64,000 nt of DNA from an uncultured Lachnospiraceae bacterium (GTDB taxonomy: Bacteria > Bacillota > Clostridia > Lachnospirales > Lachnospiraceae): NCBI GenBank assembly GCA_934351925.1, contig CAKRJT010000011.1, forward strand, positions 1 to 64,000, in the 5' to 3' direction. The translations under genes and the position numbers were made by a program. Below the pieces are notes generated by a model. The model saw nothing but the letters and a program-made list of their open reading frames with translations, was not told the DNA's origin and made no database searches. Of this stretch, positions 53,536 through 62,381 are shown in pieces. The first letter of the stretch is position 1, and each line of letters starts with the position of its first letter.

Positions 53536-53979
53536 ATGGCAAAATTTATTTACAGAATGCAGAATATTCTCGACATAAAGAACAAGCTTGAGGTTCAGGC
53601 AAGAAATTCCTATGCCGCTGCCAGAGTGAGACTCAGTCAGGAGGAAGAGAAGCTTGACAGCCTGTTTGCACAGAAAAAGGCCTATGAGGACGCATACAGA
53701 CAGCAGTTGTCCGGGAATATCAATATAGTACAGATTAATATATGCAAGAACGCCATTGAGCTGTCAAAGAACATGATAAAAAAACAGCTTGTGGAAGTTA
53801 AGGTGGCTTCACTCAACCTTGAAGCCGCACAGAAGCGTTTAGGTGAGGTAATGAAGGAACGCAAGATTCAGGAAAAACTCAGGGAGAAGGCTTATGAGGA
53901 GTTTCTTCAGGAACTTAATGACCAGGAGAAAAAAGAGATTGATGAGCTTGTAAGCTTCCGCTTTGAACAGGAGGAATAG
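53536..53979 (+). CDS. fliJ: Flagellar export chaperone FliJ
   Basis: A 147-residue, almost entirely alpha-helical, charged coiled-coil protein that acts as the central stalk of FliI. It begins FIYRMQNILDIKNKLE, the standard FliJ opening, and contains many Glu/Lys/Gln heptads. It starts 12 bp after fliI and is followed by a noncoding structured region of 130 bp. Confidence 0.9.
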   Translation: MAKFIYRMQNILDIKNKLEVQARNSYAAARVRLSQEEEKLDSLFAQKKAYEDAYRQQLSGNINIVQINICKNAIELSKNMIKKQLVEVKVASLNLEAAQKRLGEVMKERKIQEKLREKAYEEFLQELNDQEKKEIDELVSFRFEQEE

Positions 53980-53980
53980 T

Positions 53981-54066
53981 GTGAAAAATACATCTAAGAT
54001 AATAAAAAACATTGTCTAAGATGTATTACTATTTCACACAAGAAAAACGTGTTCCACACGTTTTTC
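53981..54066 (+). other. Two-hairpin element, copy 1 (fliJ/motE gap)
   Basis: Helix I: GTGAAA + AATACATCT (53981-53995) pairs with AGATGTATT + TTTCAC (54019-54037), with a 4-nt bulge (ACTA) on the 3' side and a 23-nt loop. Helix II: GAAAAACGTG (54042-54051) pairs perfectly with CACGTTTTTC (54057-54066) over TTCCA. Copy 2 at 58918-59003 has the same architecture, the same 23-nt loop and different stem sequences, implying a conserved RNA structure. Helix II could act as a weak terminator inside the operon. Confidence 0.7.
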
Positions 54067-54112
54067 ATTACTATTTGTGCGGCCGCTTGGCGGCGGAATG
54101 GAGATTAGTATG
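54066..54112 (+). repeat. Leader-hairpin element, copy D (before motE-like gene)
   Basis: CATTACTATTTGT, hairpin GCGGCCGC-TTG-GCGGC region (54079-54095), then GGAATGGAGATTAGTATG ending in the start codon. The first 12 and last 15 bases match element B, while the stem is entirely different in sequence but still pairs. It directly abuts the two-hairpin element. Confidence 0.75.
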
Positions 54113-55090
54113 GCAGACGAACTTGATGACTTATTAGATGAACAGGAGGAAGAAAAAAAATCCAATAAGCTGGTTATAATTCTTGTCACGATACTGATAG
54201 TTTTGATCTGGCTGGCGATATTCGTTCTGCTTGTTAAGCTGGATGTCGGTGGATTTGGAAGTAAGGTCTTGTATCCTGTGTTGAAGGATGTTCCGGTTAT
54301 TAATAAGATACTTCCTGATGCTACGGATGAGCAGGTTGGAATTGACAGCAAATATCCTTATACAACACTTTCGGAAGCTATTGCAAGAATACAGGAGCTT
54401 GAGAATGAGAACCTCCAGCTCAACGAGGCCGTGGCTGCAAATGCACAGACGATAGCTGATCTTACTTCGGAAGTTGCAAGACTATCACCTTTTGAGGCAT
54501 ATCAGAAGAATTACGAAGAGTTAAAGAGACAGTTTGACGAGCAGATTGTGTTCGGAAATGAATATACAGGTAACTATGCGGCTGATCCTGACACATACAT
54601 TGACTGGTACGAGAAACTCGACCCGGAGAATGCAGCCGCAATATATCAGATGGCTATAGAGAAGAGGGCAAGTACCCAGGTTATAGTTGACTTGGCTAAA
54701 ACCTATTCTAAGATGAAGGCTGCACAGGCAGCACTCATTCTTGAGGAGATGACAGGAGACGAGGAGAAGGTTGCATCGATTCTCGCGAATATGTCGCAGG
54801 CGAACGCGGCATCAATTTTACAGAATATGAATTCAACGTATGCGGCTAAGATCACTCTTCTCATGTATCCGTCACCATACACGGTTGAGGAGTATCGTGA
54901 AAATCGAATACAGGAGAGCCAGGGAAAGAATCCTGTCGGAAATCCTGACGGAACACATGACGGAAGTAATGCAAGCATTAATTCGGGCACGAACAGTAAT
55001 AATTTGACAAGAAATCCTGATGCGATGCCTACGGATGCGGCAAGCACAGAGGCAGCTTCGGAGACTGTTACGGCAGGGACAAACGGATAG
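54110..55090 (+). CDS. MotE/YlxF-like flagellar protein with MgtE-N-like domain
   Basis: A 326-residue bitopic protein in the ylxF position between fliJ and fliK. Acidic N-terminus (DELDDLLDEQEEE), one membrane helix (about 24-46), a coiled coil (about 95-145) and a helical domain with repeated AALILEEM / ASILANM / ASILQNM motifs, as in the MgtE N-terminal/MotE fold (about 170-250), then a Ser/Asn/Thr/Ala-rich tail. MotE-type proteins support stator or export function. GGAG 6 nt before ATG 54110 excludes the upstream GTG. Confidence 0.82.
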   Translation: MADELDDLLDEQEEEKKSNKLVIILVTILIVLIWLAIFVLLVKLDVGGFGSKVLYPVLKDVPVINKILPDATDEQVGIDSKYPYTTLSEAIARIQELENENLQLNEAVAANAQTIADLTSEVARLSPFEAYQKNYEELKRQFDEQIVFGNEYTGNYAADPDTYIDWYEKLDPENAAAIYQMAIEKRASTQVIVDLAKTYSKMKAAQAALILEEMTGDEEKVASILANMSQANAASILQNMNSTYAAKITLLMYPSPYTVEEYRENRIQESQGKNPVGNPDGTHDGSNASINSGTNSNNLTRNPDAMPTDAASTEAASETVTAGTNG

Positions 55091-55143
55091 TTATCCGCAT
55101 ATGTGGTTGACTATAAATAAATTATGTGGAAAGGAGGAAGAAC

Positions 55144-56490
55144 ATGACGAACACTAATGTGAAAAATGCCGGGATGGTTCAGGGAACGAAGAGCATCAGC
55201 AGTAACTACAGTTATGTGCAGAAGACCTCAGCTAAGGAAGCGGACACAGCTTTCGGAAATCTTATGCAGAATTCCCTGAATAAGATGGCTGCATTTAACC
55301 AACAGAGTAAGACAACTCAGGAGAAGATGTCGACAAGACGCTCGCAGGTTGAGTATATTGTAAGAGGAGCAAGACATACCGGAGATGGTAAGGCAGTCGA
55401 TGAAAGTGTTATGGCGGGAAGTCTCAAGGCACTTACCGGCGAGGTAAAAGCAGTCGTATGTGCAGTTCTTGACATGACGGACGAGGAGCTTGAGAAGTTT
55501 CTTGCCGAGAACGGTCTGTGTGTGATGGATTTACTCTCTCAGAATAATCTTGCCGACTTAGTTGCCGAGACGCTTGCGGAAGGAGATGCGCTTAAGCTTC
55601 TCACGGATAGCAGTATCTCAGAGACATTCTCACAGCTTGGCAATGAGCTTGAGAATCTTATATCGGCTGCAGCGCAGGAGATGGGACTTAGTACTGATGA
55701 GCTGACCGCTATGCTTCAGTCAACTGATACGGTTCAGCCTTTAGCGCAGGAACTGCCGGCAGGGCAGACAGCAGTTGAGCCGGCAGACGGCAGGACAGAG
55801 GCTGTTTCAGAGAAAAATTCCGCAGAGACAGCGAAGGTTGACGATTCAGCTAACTTAGACGTAAAACTTGAGGATAAGATTACTCTCGAGTCGGATAAGA
55901 AGGAGAATTCACAGTCTGAACTGTCAGGTAATGGAAATGAGAGCATTTCAGGACAGTTTTTAAAGACTCTCATAGGAAATGTGGATAATGCCGTTAATGC
56001 TGAGAGCACCTTTAAGGGTTATACCGTCAATGCCGAAGATGTTGTAAGACAGCTTGTAGACGCGATTAAGGTCAATGTCAACGGTTCATTTTCTGAGATG
56101 GAGTTACAGCTTCAGCCGGAAAACCTTGGCAAATTAAATCTTGTCATATCTTCAAGAGATGGTATAATTACTGCACAGCTTATGGCTGAGAATGAGAATG
56201 TAAAGAATGTCATTGAGAATCAGATAGTTATGCTCAAGGATAATTTCGAGCAGCAGGGACTTAAAGTCGATGCCGTTGAGGTGACTGTACAGACACATGG
56301 ATTTGAGATGGGGAAAAACCTTGAAGGAAGTGAAAAAAATTCACAGAATGAAGAAAAACACAGGAACTCAAGGAGCCTTACGCTCGAGGAGATAAATGCC
56401 ATAATAGGCGATGATGAGGCTGCGGACGAGGATGTCTTAGCGGCAGAGATGATGAAGGCAATGGGTGGAAATGTCGACTATATGGTATAG
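55144..56490 (+). CDS. fliK: Flagellar hook-length control protein FliK
   Basis: A 448-residue secreted ruler and substrate-switch protein. The N-terminal ~300 residues are low-complexity, rich in Gln, Ser, Thr, Glu and Ala, as is usual for FliK. The C-terminal Flg_hook domain (about 325-400) has MELQLQPENLGKLNLVISS, QLMAENENVKNVIENQIVML and LKVDAVEVTV. ATG 55144 is 6 nt after AAAGGAGG. flgD follows, whose product caps the growing hook that FliK measures. Confidence 0.92.
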   Translation: MTNTNVKNAGMVQGTKSISSNYSYVQKTSAKEADTAFGNLMQNSLNKMAAFNQQSKTTQEKMSTRRSQVEYIVRGARHTGDGKAVDESVMAGSLKALTGEVKAVVCAVLDMTDEELEKFLAENGLCVMDLLSQNNLADLVAETLAEGDALKLLTDSSISETFSQLGNELENLISAAAQEMGLSTDELTAMLQSTDTVQPLAQELPAGQTAVEPADGRTEAVSEKNSAETAKVDDSANLDVKLEDKITLESDKKENSQSELSGNGNESISGQFLKTLIGNVDNAVNAESTFKGYTVNAEDVVRQLVDAIKVNVNGSFSEMELQLQPENLGKLNLVISSRDGIITAQLMAENENVKNVIENQIVMLKDNFEQQGLKVDAVEVTVQTHGFEMGKNLEGSEKNSQNEEKHRNSRSLTLEEINAIIGDDEAADEDVLAAEMMKAMGGNVDYMV

Positions 56491-56552
56491 CATATGAGTT
56501 ATGTCATGGTGAAAACGAGAAGATATATTAAGTATAGAAAGGAGATGGGAAA

Positions 56553-57059
56553 ATGGCAATTAGTGCATCAATTGTAGACGGAAAGATATATGCTAACACT
56601 ACACCTGACAGTCTTTCACAGGATACCAAGGGTACCTCGACTATGGGCAAGGATCAGTTTTTACAGATACTTGTAGCAGAGATGCAGTATCAGGATCCGC
56701 TTGAACCTACAACCAATACGGAGTGGGTATCGCAGATGGCAACATTCTCACAGATTGAGGAATTGCAGAATATGTCTGACTCAATGACAAAGGGACAGGC
56801 GCAGAACCTTGTTGGAAAGTATGTTATCATGGCTACTACAGACAGCACCGGCGAGACAAAGTATGTGAGCGGGCAGGTTCAGACTGTTGAGATAAGGGAG
56901 GACGGCACATATCTTTCAATAAATGGCTATCTGTATGATATCAATGATCTGTATTCTGTTGTGGACGAGGATTATTACAAGAAAATTATGGGCGAGGCTG
57001 ATTCAGGCTCAGACAGTTCGAGTGATAGTAAGTCGGACGATAACAGTTCTTCGAATTAA
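56553..57059 (+). CDS. flgD: Flagellar hook assembly scaffold FlgD
   Basis: A 168-residue hook-cap protein. GKDQFLQILVAEMQYQDPLEPTTNTEWVSQMATFSQIEELQNM, in parts, is the FlgD N-terminal signature. The C-terminal region is short, followed by a Ser/Asp tail. Length is that of the short Firmicutes form. AAAGGAG precedes the ATG. Confidence 0.94.
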   Translation: MAISASIVDGKIYANTTPDSLSQDTKGTSTMGKDQFLQILVAEMQYQDPLEPTTNTEWVSQMATFSQIEELQNMSDSMTKGQAQNLVGKYVIMATTDSTGETKYVSGQVQTVEIREDGTYLSINGYLYDINDLYSVVDEDYYKKIMGEADSGSDSSSDSKSDDNSSSN

Positions 57060-57115
57060 GGACGCAGCACTCTTGACACTTATTCCGTATTTTTGACGGA
57101 AGAGAGGAACGAATT

Positions 57116-57532
57116 ATGGAAATAAAAAATAATATCTATTCCTCCATTGAGCAGGTCACGGGACAGTATCTGAATCATAAGACAAAAGAAAGCACGGATG
57201 CAGCCGCTATGCGGGGCATGTCCTTCGAGGATGTGTTAAGACAGCAGTGGCAGGTACAGGAAGATGTCGCCACGGAGGGCAGTTTAAAATTTTCAAAGCA
57301 TGCAGGCGAGCGTTTAAGGCAGAGAAACATAACATTGTCCGATGAACAGATGAAGAGACTTCAGGATGGTGCCAGGAAAGCAGAAGAAAAAGGCATTAAG
57401 GAGTCACTTGTAATAATGGACAGCCTTTCATTTATCGTAAACACGGGAAACAATACGGTGATTACGGCAATGGAGCAGAGCAGTGATGCTGACAATATTT
57501 ATACAAATATTGATGGAGCAGTGATAATTTAG
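57116..57532 (+). CDS. TIGR02530-type flagellar operon protein
   Basis: A 138-residue protein of the conserved flagellar family found between flgD and flgE in Bacilli and Clostridia. The signature is LKFSKHAGERLRQRNITLSDEQMKRLQDGARKAEEKGIKESLVI, followed by a short beta segment (SFIVNTGNNTVITAM). Its molecular role is not well established; genomic position suggests hook assembly or export. AGAGAGGAA lies before the ATG. Confidence 0.88.
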   Translation: MEIKNNIYSSIEQVTGQYLNHKTKESTDAAAMRGMSFEDVLRQQWQVQEDVATEGSLKFSKHAGERLRQRNITLSDEQMKRLQDGARKAEEKGIKESLVIMDSLSFIVNTGNNTVITAMEQSSDADNIYTNIDGAVII

Positions 57533-57612
57533 CTGGACCGATAAGGAAGTTAAGAACTCTGAATGACAGAGGAGTTCATATCACGGCTTCTTAATCAGGA
57601 GGAACAAATACT

Positions 57613-58914
57613 ATGATGAGAGCACTTTTCTCTGGTGTGGCAGGTCTTAAAACACACCAGACCAAGATGGATGTTATTGGTAATAACATCGCCAATGTAA
57701 ATACTGTCGGATACAAGTCACAGAGCGTATCCTTCAGTGATGTTTTATATCAGACGACACAGAGCGCATCGGGACCGAATGCGGCTACCGGCAAAGGCGG
57801 TACGAATGCAATGCAGATAGGTCTTGGTTCTAAGGTCGCAGCAATGAGCACATCTGTATCAGACTCAGGTGGTTCTCAGGCAACTAACAATCCATTCGAC
57901 CTTATGATAAATGGAAATTCGATGTTTATCGTAAGTGATGGAACGCAGAATTTCTTTACCAGAGCAGGCAACTTTACAACCGATGCTTCAGGAAATCTTG
58001 TTACAAGTGCAGGTTACAGCGTTATGGGCTGGCAGGCAGATAAGAATGGCAATATTCAGAGAGCCACTGTAAGCCCGTTGGCGGTTTACAGTTCAGAGAA
58101 TACATATGCCAATCCTAAGCAGACAACCAACACAATAATAACAGGTAATATAAACAAGAATGATGAGAGCTTTTCTTCCACAGCAGGGGCAATCACTACT
58201 AACGTAAGTTTTTATGATAATCTTGGATACGAATATAGAGCGACATTGTCAATTACCCGTACTGATGAGTACAACTACACGATGACATGTACAGGTATGT
58301 CTTGCAATGGAACTGATATGGGACTTGATGAGACAGCACTGAGAAATGTGTTAGCTGATGCACCGCTTACATTCAGCGAGGCAGACGGAAGCCTTACGGC
58401 AGGTTCGCCGCTTACACTTAATGTGACCTCTTTGGGAGCATCATTCAGTGAGAACATCACAACAGATGTGTCACAGATTACATGCTTTGGTAAGGATACA
58501 TCCCTTGTACCTAAGAAGGGAAATGCAGACGGAGCGAATGCCGGTCTTGCAGCAGGTAAGATGACATCCGTAAGTATCCAGACAGACGGTAAGATTGTTG
58601 CAGGTTATGATAATGGTGATACCAAGATACTCGGTCAGATAGTTGTTGCAACCTTCGCTAACCTGGCAGGACTTGAGAAGGCAGGTTCTAACCTGTACTC
58701 AGCGACCATGAACTCGGGTGAGTTCGACGGAATCGGTCAGGATGTAACCGCCGACGGAGGCTCCTTTGCTCCGGGTTATGTCGAGATGTCCAATGTTGAT
58801 CTTGCCGGTCAGTTCACTGATATGATAACCACGCAGAGAGGTTTCCAGGCTAACTCGCGTATTATCACAGTATCCGATACACTCTTGGAGGAACTTATAA
58901 ATCTCAAGAGATAA
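57613..58914 (+). CDS. flgE: Flagellar hook protein FlgE
   Basis: A 433-residue hook subunit. N-terminal rod/hook motif ALFSGVAGLKTHQTKMDVIGNNIANVNTVGYK in parts, a middle region of beta domains, and the C-terminal GFQANSRIITVSDTLLEELINLKR helix. AGGAGGAA precedes the ATG. The gene is followed by a two-hairpin element and then an epimerase, where flbD normally comes directly. Confidence 0.96.
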   Translation: MMRALFSGVAGLKTHQTKMDVIGNNIANVNTVGYKSQSVSFSDVLYQTTQSASGPNAATGKGGTNAMQIGLGSKVAAMSTSVSDSGGSQATNNPFDLMINGNSMFIVSDGTQNFFTRAGNFTTDASGNLVTSAGYSVMGWQADKNGNIQRATVSPLAVYSSENTYANPKQTTNTIITGNINKNDESFSSTAGAITTNVSFYDNLGYEYRATLSITRTDEYNYTMTCTGMSCNGTDMGLDETALRNVLADAPLTFSEADGSLTAGSPLTLNVTSLGASFSENITTDVSQITCFGKDTSLVPKKGNADGANAGLAAGKMTSVSIQTDGKIVAGYDNGDTKILGQIVVATFANLAGLEKAGSNLYSATMNSGEFDGIGQDVTADGGSFAPGYVEMSNVDLAGQFTDMITTQRGFQANSRIITVSDTLLEELINLKR

Positions 58915-58917
58915 TAG

Positions 58918-59003
58918 TATAAAGAGAATATCTAAATAAGCATAATACGCTGATTAAGATATTCTAAACTTTATACCGGAAAAACGCAAAGGACGCGTTT
59001 TTC
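58918..59003 (+). other. Two-hairpin element, copy 2 (flgE/epimerase gap)
   Basis: Helix I: TATAAAG + AGAATATCT (58918-58933) pairs with AGATATTCT + CTTTATA (58957-58975), with a 3-nt bulge (AAA) on the 3' side and a 23-nt loop. Helix II: GAAAAACGC (58979-58987) pairs perfectly with GCGTTTTTC (58995-59003). CATT follows, as in copy 1. A further hairpin CATTCT-TCAT-AGAATG comes next. Confidence 0.7.
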
Positions 59004-59065
59004 ATTCTTCATAGAATGTACATGTATGAGTACACTTAATATTAATTAACTTTTAGGAGCATACC

Positions 59066-59965
59066 ATGAAATCGGTCACTATTATAGGAGCTAACAGTTA
59101 TATAGCGCGCAATCTTATCCAGAGCATTAAAGCTGATGCGGTGGGCGTGGATTTGTATTTATATGACAGGGAGAGTGAACATAAGGACGGCCGGGATGGG
59201 TATGCTCCTGTTAATATTATGGATGAAGAGTCCGTTTCGCGGGTCAGGTTCGATGTTGATGCGGTGATATTGTTTGCCGGAAAGACGGGTACCTATGCTG
59301 GGTTTGATGAGCCTGACACATTTGTAGAGGTGAATGAGCTTGGACTTTTAAATGTCCTGAACGCCATGAGAAAAGGAATGTCCAAGGCGAAGCTTGTATT
59401 TCCCTCGACAAGACTTGTGTATAAGGGGAGCGATGAGGCACTCAGGGAGGACGCACCTAAGGAGTTTAAGACAGTGTATGCGATGAATAAGTTCGCATGT
59501 GAACAGTATCTTAAAATGTATTCCGATATGTTCGGGCTGAAGTATTGTGTGTTCAGGATATGTGTTCCATATGGAAGCCTGCTTGAAGGTGTAAGCTCAT
59601 ACGGTACTGCTGAGTTCTTTATAGGAAAAGCGCAAGCCGGTGAGAACATTTCATTGTATGGGAATGGGGAGGTAAGAAGAACACTGACATACATTGATGA
59701 TCTTTGTCGGACAATACTGGCCGGGGCGTTATCGGACGAATGCACAAACGATGTCTATAATGTTGGAGGTGAAAGCTACAGCCTGCGTGATATGGCATAT
59801 GAGGCAGCACACAGATATGGTGTCGATGTCGAATACATACCATGGCCTGATAAAGCATTAAAGATTGAGTCAGGGAGTACAGTGTTTGACAGCAGTAAAT
59901 TGGACGACATTCTTGGAAATCTTAGAGGCATGACATTTAGGAAGTGGATAGGAGGGGAAGAATGA
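59066..59965 (+). CDS. NAD-dependent epimerase/dehydratase (extended SDR)
   Basis: A 299-residue extended short-chain dehydrogenase acting on a nucleotide sugar. The nucleotide-binding motif is IIGANSYIARNL, the DAVILFAGKTG strand follows, and the catalytic set is Ser/Thr in FPSTRLVYKG and Tyr138-x3-Lys142. SYSLRDMAYEAA and a C-terminal substrate region are present. Product not identifiable. It lies between flgE and flbD, overlapping flbD by four bases, so it is part of the flagellar transcript and may supply a sugar for flagellin glycosylation or matrix. TTAGGAG precedes the ATG. Confidence 0.88.
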   Translation: MKSVTIIGANSYIARNLIQSIKADAVGVDLYLYDRESEHKDGRDGYAPVNIMDEESVSRVRFDVDAVILFAGKTGTYAGFDEPDTFVEVNELGLLNVLNAMRKGMSKAKLVFPSTRLVYKGSDEALREDAPKEFKTVYAMNKFACEQYLKMYSDMFGLKYCVFRICVPYGSLLEGVSSYGTAEFFIGKAQAGENISLYGNGEVRRTLTYIDDLCRTILAGALSDECTNDVYNVGGESYSLRDMAYEAAHRYGVDVEYIPWPDKALKIESGSTVFDSSKLDDILGNLRGMTFRKWIGGEE

Positions 59966-60168
59966 TAGACCTTACGAGGTTTAATGGGACGACATTTACG
60001 GTAAACAGCGATTTGATAGAAGTTATAGAGGAAACACCTGATACGGTGGTGACACTCACAACGGGGAAAAAATTAATTGTAAAAGAAAGTAGACAACAAA
60101 TAAAAAATTTAGTATTATCTTATAAGAGGAAAATTTATATTGAAAGAGAGACTTTAGAAGAAGTTTGA
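59962..60168 (+). CDS. flbD: FlbD/SwrD family flagellar protein
   Basis: A 68-residue protein, MIDLTRFNGTTFTVNSDLIE at the start and VVTLTTGKKLIVKES in the middle, the FlbD family. In B. subtilis the homologue SwrD raises flagellar torque. ATG 59962 follows AGGAGGGG and overlaps the epimerase stop (ATGA). motA follows. Confidence 0.93.
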   Translation: MIDLTRFNGTTFTVNSDLIEVIEETPDTVVTLTTGKKLIVKESRQQIKNLVLSYKRKIYIERETLEEV

Positions 60169-60201
60169 TATACAAATAATGATGACTGGTAGGTGAGCAA
60201 A

Positions 60202-61005
60202 GTGGATTTAGCTACAATAATTGGCTTAGTTTTATGTTTTGGATTCACAATTTATGGAATTATTTCAGGTGATGGTTTTGGGGTTATCGGAAGCTTCATT
60301 GACCCGGGTTCCATTGCTATCACGATTGGTGGTGCGTTTAGTGCCTGTCTTACAATGAATAAGCTTCCGGATTTCGTCAAGGGACTCAAGGGCTTCGGGA
60401 TTGCAATCAAGGATAAGAAGGTTGACAATGCCGAGACGATAAGGAAAATTATCGAGCTCTCCAACCTCGCAAGAAAGGAAGGTCTGTTGGCACTCGAGGA
60501 AGCGGCAGAGGGACTTGATGATGAATTTCTCAAGAAGGGAGTTCTGTTGATTGTCGATGGCACGGAGCCTGACCTGGTAAGAGCCATTCTGGAGACAGAG
60601 CTTGGCAACCTTGAGGCAAGACATAAGAAGGTATACGGCTTCTGGGAGAACTTAGCAGGTATGGGTCCTGCATGGGGAATGATCGGTACTCTTATCGGAC
60701 TTATCAAGATGCTTCAGAACATGGCTGATCCGTCAGCCATCGGTCCTGCGATGGCGATAGCTCTTATAACGACATTCTATGGTTCACTTCTTGCAAACTG
60801 GCTTGCCACACCTGTGGCGATTAAGCTTCGTGCGAACAATGAAATAGAAGTAACACTCAAAGAGGTTATGATAGAAGGTCTTCTCTCGATTCAGGCAGGT
60901 GAGAACCCGAGAGTTATTGAGGAGAAGTTAAAATCATTCCTTTCGCCGGCTGAGAGAACTAAGTTCGGCAGCGATGAAGAGAACGGACAGGCAGGTGAGG
61001 CTTAA
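60202..61005 (+). CDS. motA: Flagellar motor stator protein MotA
   Basis: A 267-residue four-helix stator subunit. It begins VDLATIIGLVLCFGF, the usual MotA opening, with further membrane helices near 30-50, 150-170 and 180-200 and a cytoplasmic loop with conserved charges. GTG 60202 is 5 nt after AGGTGA; another GTG at 60193 overlaps that site and is less likely. The stop overlaps the motB start by one base. Confidence 0.95.
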   Translation: MDLATIIGLVLCFGFTIYGIISGDGFGVIGSFIDPGSIAITIGGAFSACLTMNKLPDFVKGLKGFGIAIKDKKVDNAETIRKIIELSNLARKEGLLALEEAAEGLDDEFLKKGVLLIVDGTEPDLVRAILETELGNLEARHKKVYGFWENLAGMGPAWGMIGTLIGLIKMLQNMADPSAIGPAMAIALITTFYGSLLANWLATPVAIKLRANNEIEVTLKEVMIEGLLSIQAGENPRVIEEKLKSFLSPAERTKFGSDEENGQAGEA

Positions 61006-61811
61006 TGGCAAAAAAGAAGGACGAAGCTCCTGTAAAAACCGATGGATGGAAGGACACGTTTTCTGACCTGATGAATCTGCTTTTGTGTTTCTTCGTTCTC
61101 CTGTTTGCGTCATCAACGGTTGATGCTGAGAAATTTCAGCAGATTGCACAGTCGATGGCACAGAGTTTTTCAATTCTTAACGGAGGTCAGACAGGAATAG
61201 GTGAGGGAATACTTATCGCCAGCGGTGCCAGTCAGCTTACGGAGCTCAGCCAGTATTATTCGGAACTCGGTAAGAATGAAGAGGGCGAGGCAGACACCAT
61301 TACCTATGCAAAGCTGGAACTTGAGAAGGAAGAATTAAAAGAATCCACAAAAATGTCCGAAAATATTGAGCGTGAACTCGAGGCGGATAAGATTTCCTCT
61401 TCCGTTGAGGTTCAGACGACGACACATTATGTTCAGCTCACGCTCAAGGGCTCTTTGCTTTTTGACTCTGCTAAGGCAGATTTAAAACCGGAGGCAAAGG
61501 AGCTTCTCAACCAGGTTGCCCAGATACTTGCACAGTATCCGGACAATACGATACAGATACTTGGACATACGGATAATGTTCCGATAATCGGGGATCCGCT
61601 TTTTACGAGCAATGCGGTGTTGTCAACGTACCGTGCGCTTTCAGTATATGAATATCTTGTCAATGACTGCGGGCTGTCGCCGGCTAACCTGATGCATTCG
61701 GGTTTTGGTGAATATAAGCCGATAGCCGATAATTCCACGGCGGAGGGAAGAGCGCAGAACAGGCGTGTTGAAATCAGAATATACAACAGCTACAATAATT
61801 ACAATGAGTAG
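61005..61811 (+). CDS. motB: Flagellar motor stator protein MotB
   Basis: A 268-residue peptidoglycan-binding stator subunit. The ion-carrying Asp is Asp21 in TFSDLMNLLLCFFVLLFA, the single membrane helix. The C-terminal OmpA-like domain has LLFDSAKADLKPEAKELL, ILGHTDNVPI and NAVLSTYRALSVYEYL, and NRRVEIRI near the end. A coiled coil links the two. Ion type (H+ or Na+) cannot be told from the sequence with certainty. Confidence 0.96.
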   Translation: MAKKKDEAPVKTDGWKDTFSDLMNLLLCFFVLLFASSTVDAEKFQQIAQSMAQSFSILNGGQTGIGEGILIASGASQLTELSQYYSELGKNEEGEADTITYAKLELEKEELKESTKMSENIERELEADKISSSVEVQTTTHYVQLTLKGSLLFDSAKADLKPEAKELLNQVAQILAQYPDNTIQILGHTDNVPIIGDPLFTSNAVLSTYRALSVYEYLVNDCGLSPANLMHSGFGEYKPIADNSTAEGRAQNRRVEIRIYNSYNNYNE

Positions 61812-61829
61812 ATATAGGAGGAAAAACAA

Positions 61830-62351
61830 TTGAAAAAGAGTCTGTTACAAATCATTACACTTACTTTGGTTGTAGTGAACCTTATACTTTCGGCACTGCT
61901 TATTTTTACATGTATGCCGGCAATAAGTAAGACCGGTAAGCTTGTGGACAAAATATGCGAGATTGTCGATCTGGATGTGAGAGGTTCATCGGATGAGCCT
62001 GAGACAGTAGACATCAAGAATCTTGAAGAGATTGCCGTAACATTCAACGGTGACTCGACAACATCACTTAATCTCAAAACAGGTGATGACGGAAAGCAGC
62101 ATGTTATTGTTGTTGGTGTAAGTCTTGTTGTTGATAAATCGCATGCAGATTATAAGGCAAAGCACGACACGATCAGTTCGGCAATGAGCCAGATTGACAG
62201 TGTGATCATTGATGTTATTTCACAGTATACCATGACCCAGGCTAACTCCAATAAAGAGGAGATACGCAAAGAGGTTCTTGGCAGATTACAGCAGCTTTTT
62301 GATTCAACATTTATATATGATGTAAGCTTTACAAGTTTTATTACCCAGTAA
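61830..62351 (+). CDS. fliL: Flagellar basal-body protein FliL
   Basis: A 173-residue single-pass protein that surrounds the stator. N-terminal membrane helix (about 8-28), then an external stomatin-like domain (HVIVVGVSLVVDKSHADYKAKHDTISSAMSQIDSVIIDVIS) and a C-terminal helix IRKEVLGRLQQLFDS. TTG start with AGGAGG upstream. fliM follows after 30 bp. Confidence 0.88.
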   Translation: MKKSLLQIITLTLVVVNLILSALLIFTCMPAISKTGKLVDKICEIVDLDVRGSSDEPETVDIKNLEEIAVTFNGDSTTSLNLKTGDDGKQHVIVVGVSLVVDKSHADYKAKHDTISSAMSQIDSVIIDVISQYTMTQANSNKEEIRKEVLGRLQQLFDSTFIYDVSFTSFITQ

Positions 62352-62381
62352 TGAATTCTAAGAGAAAGGCAGGTGGCTTTA

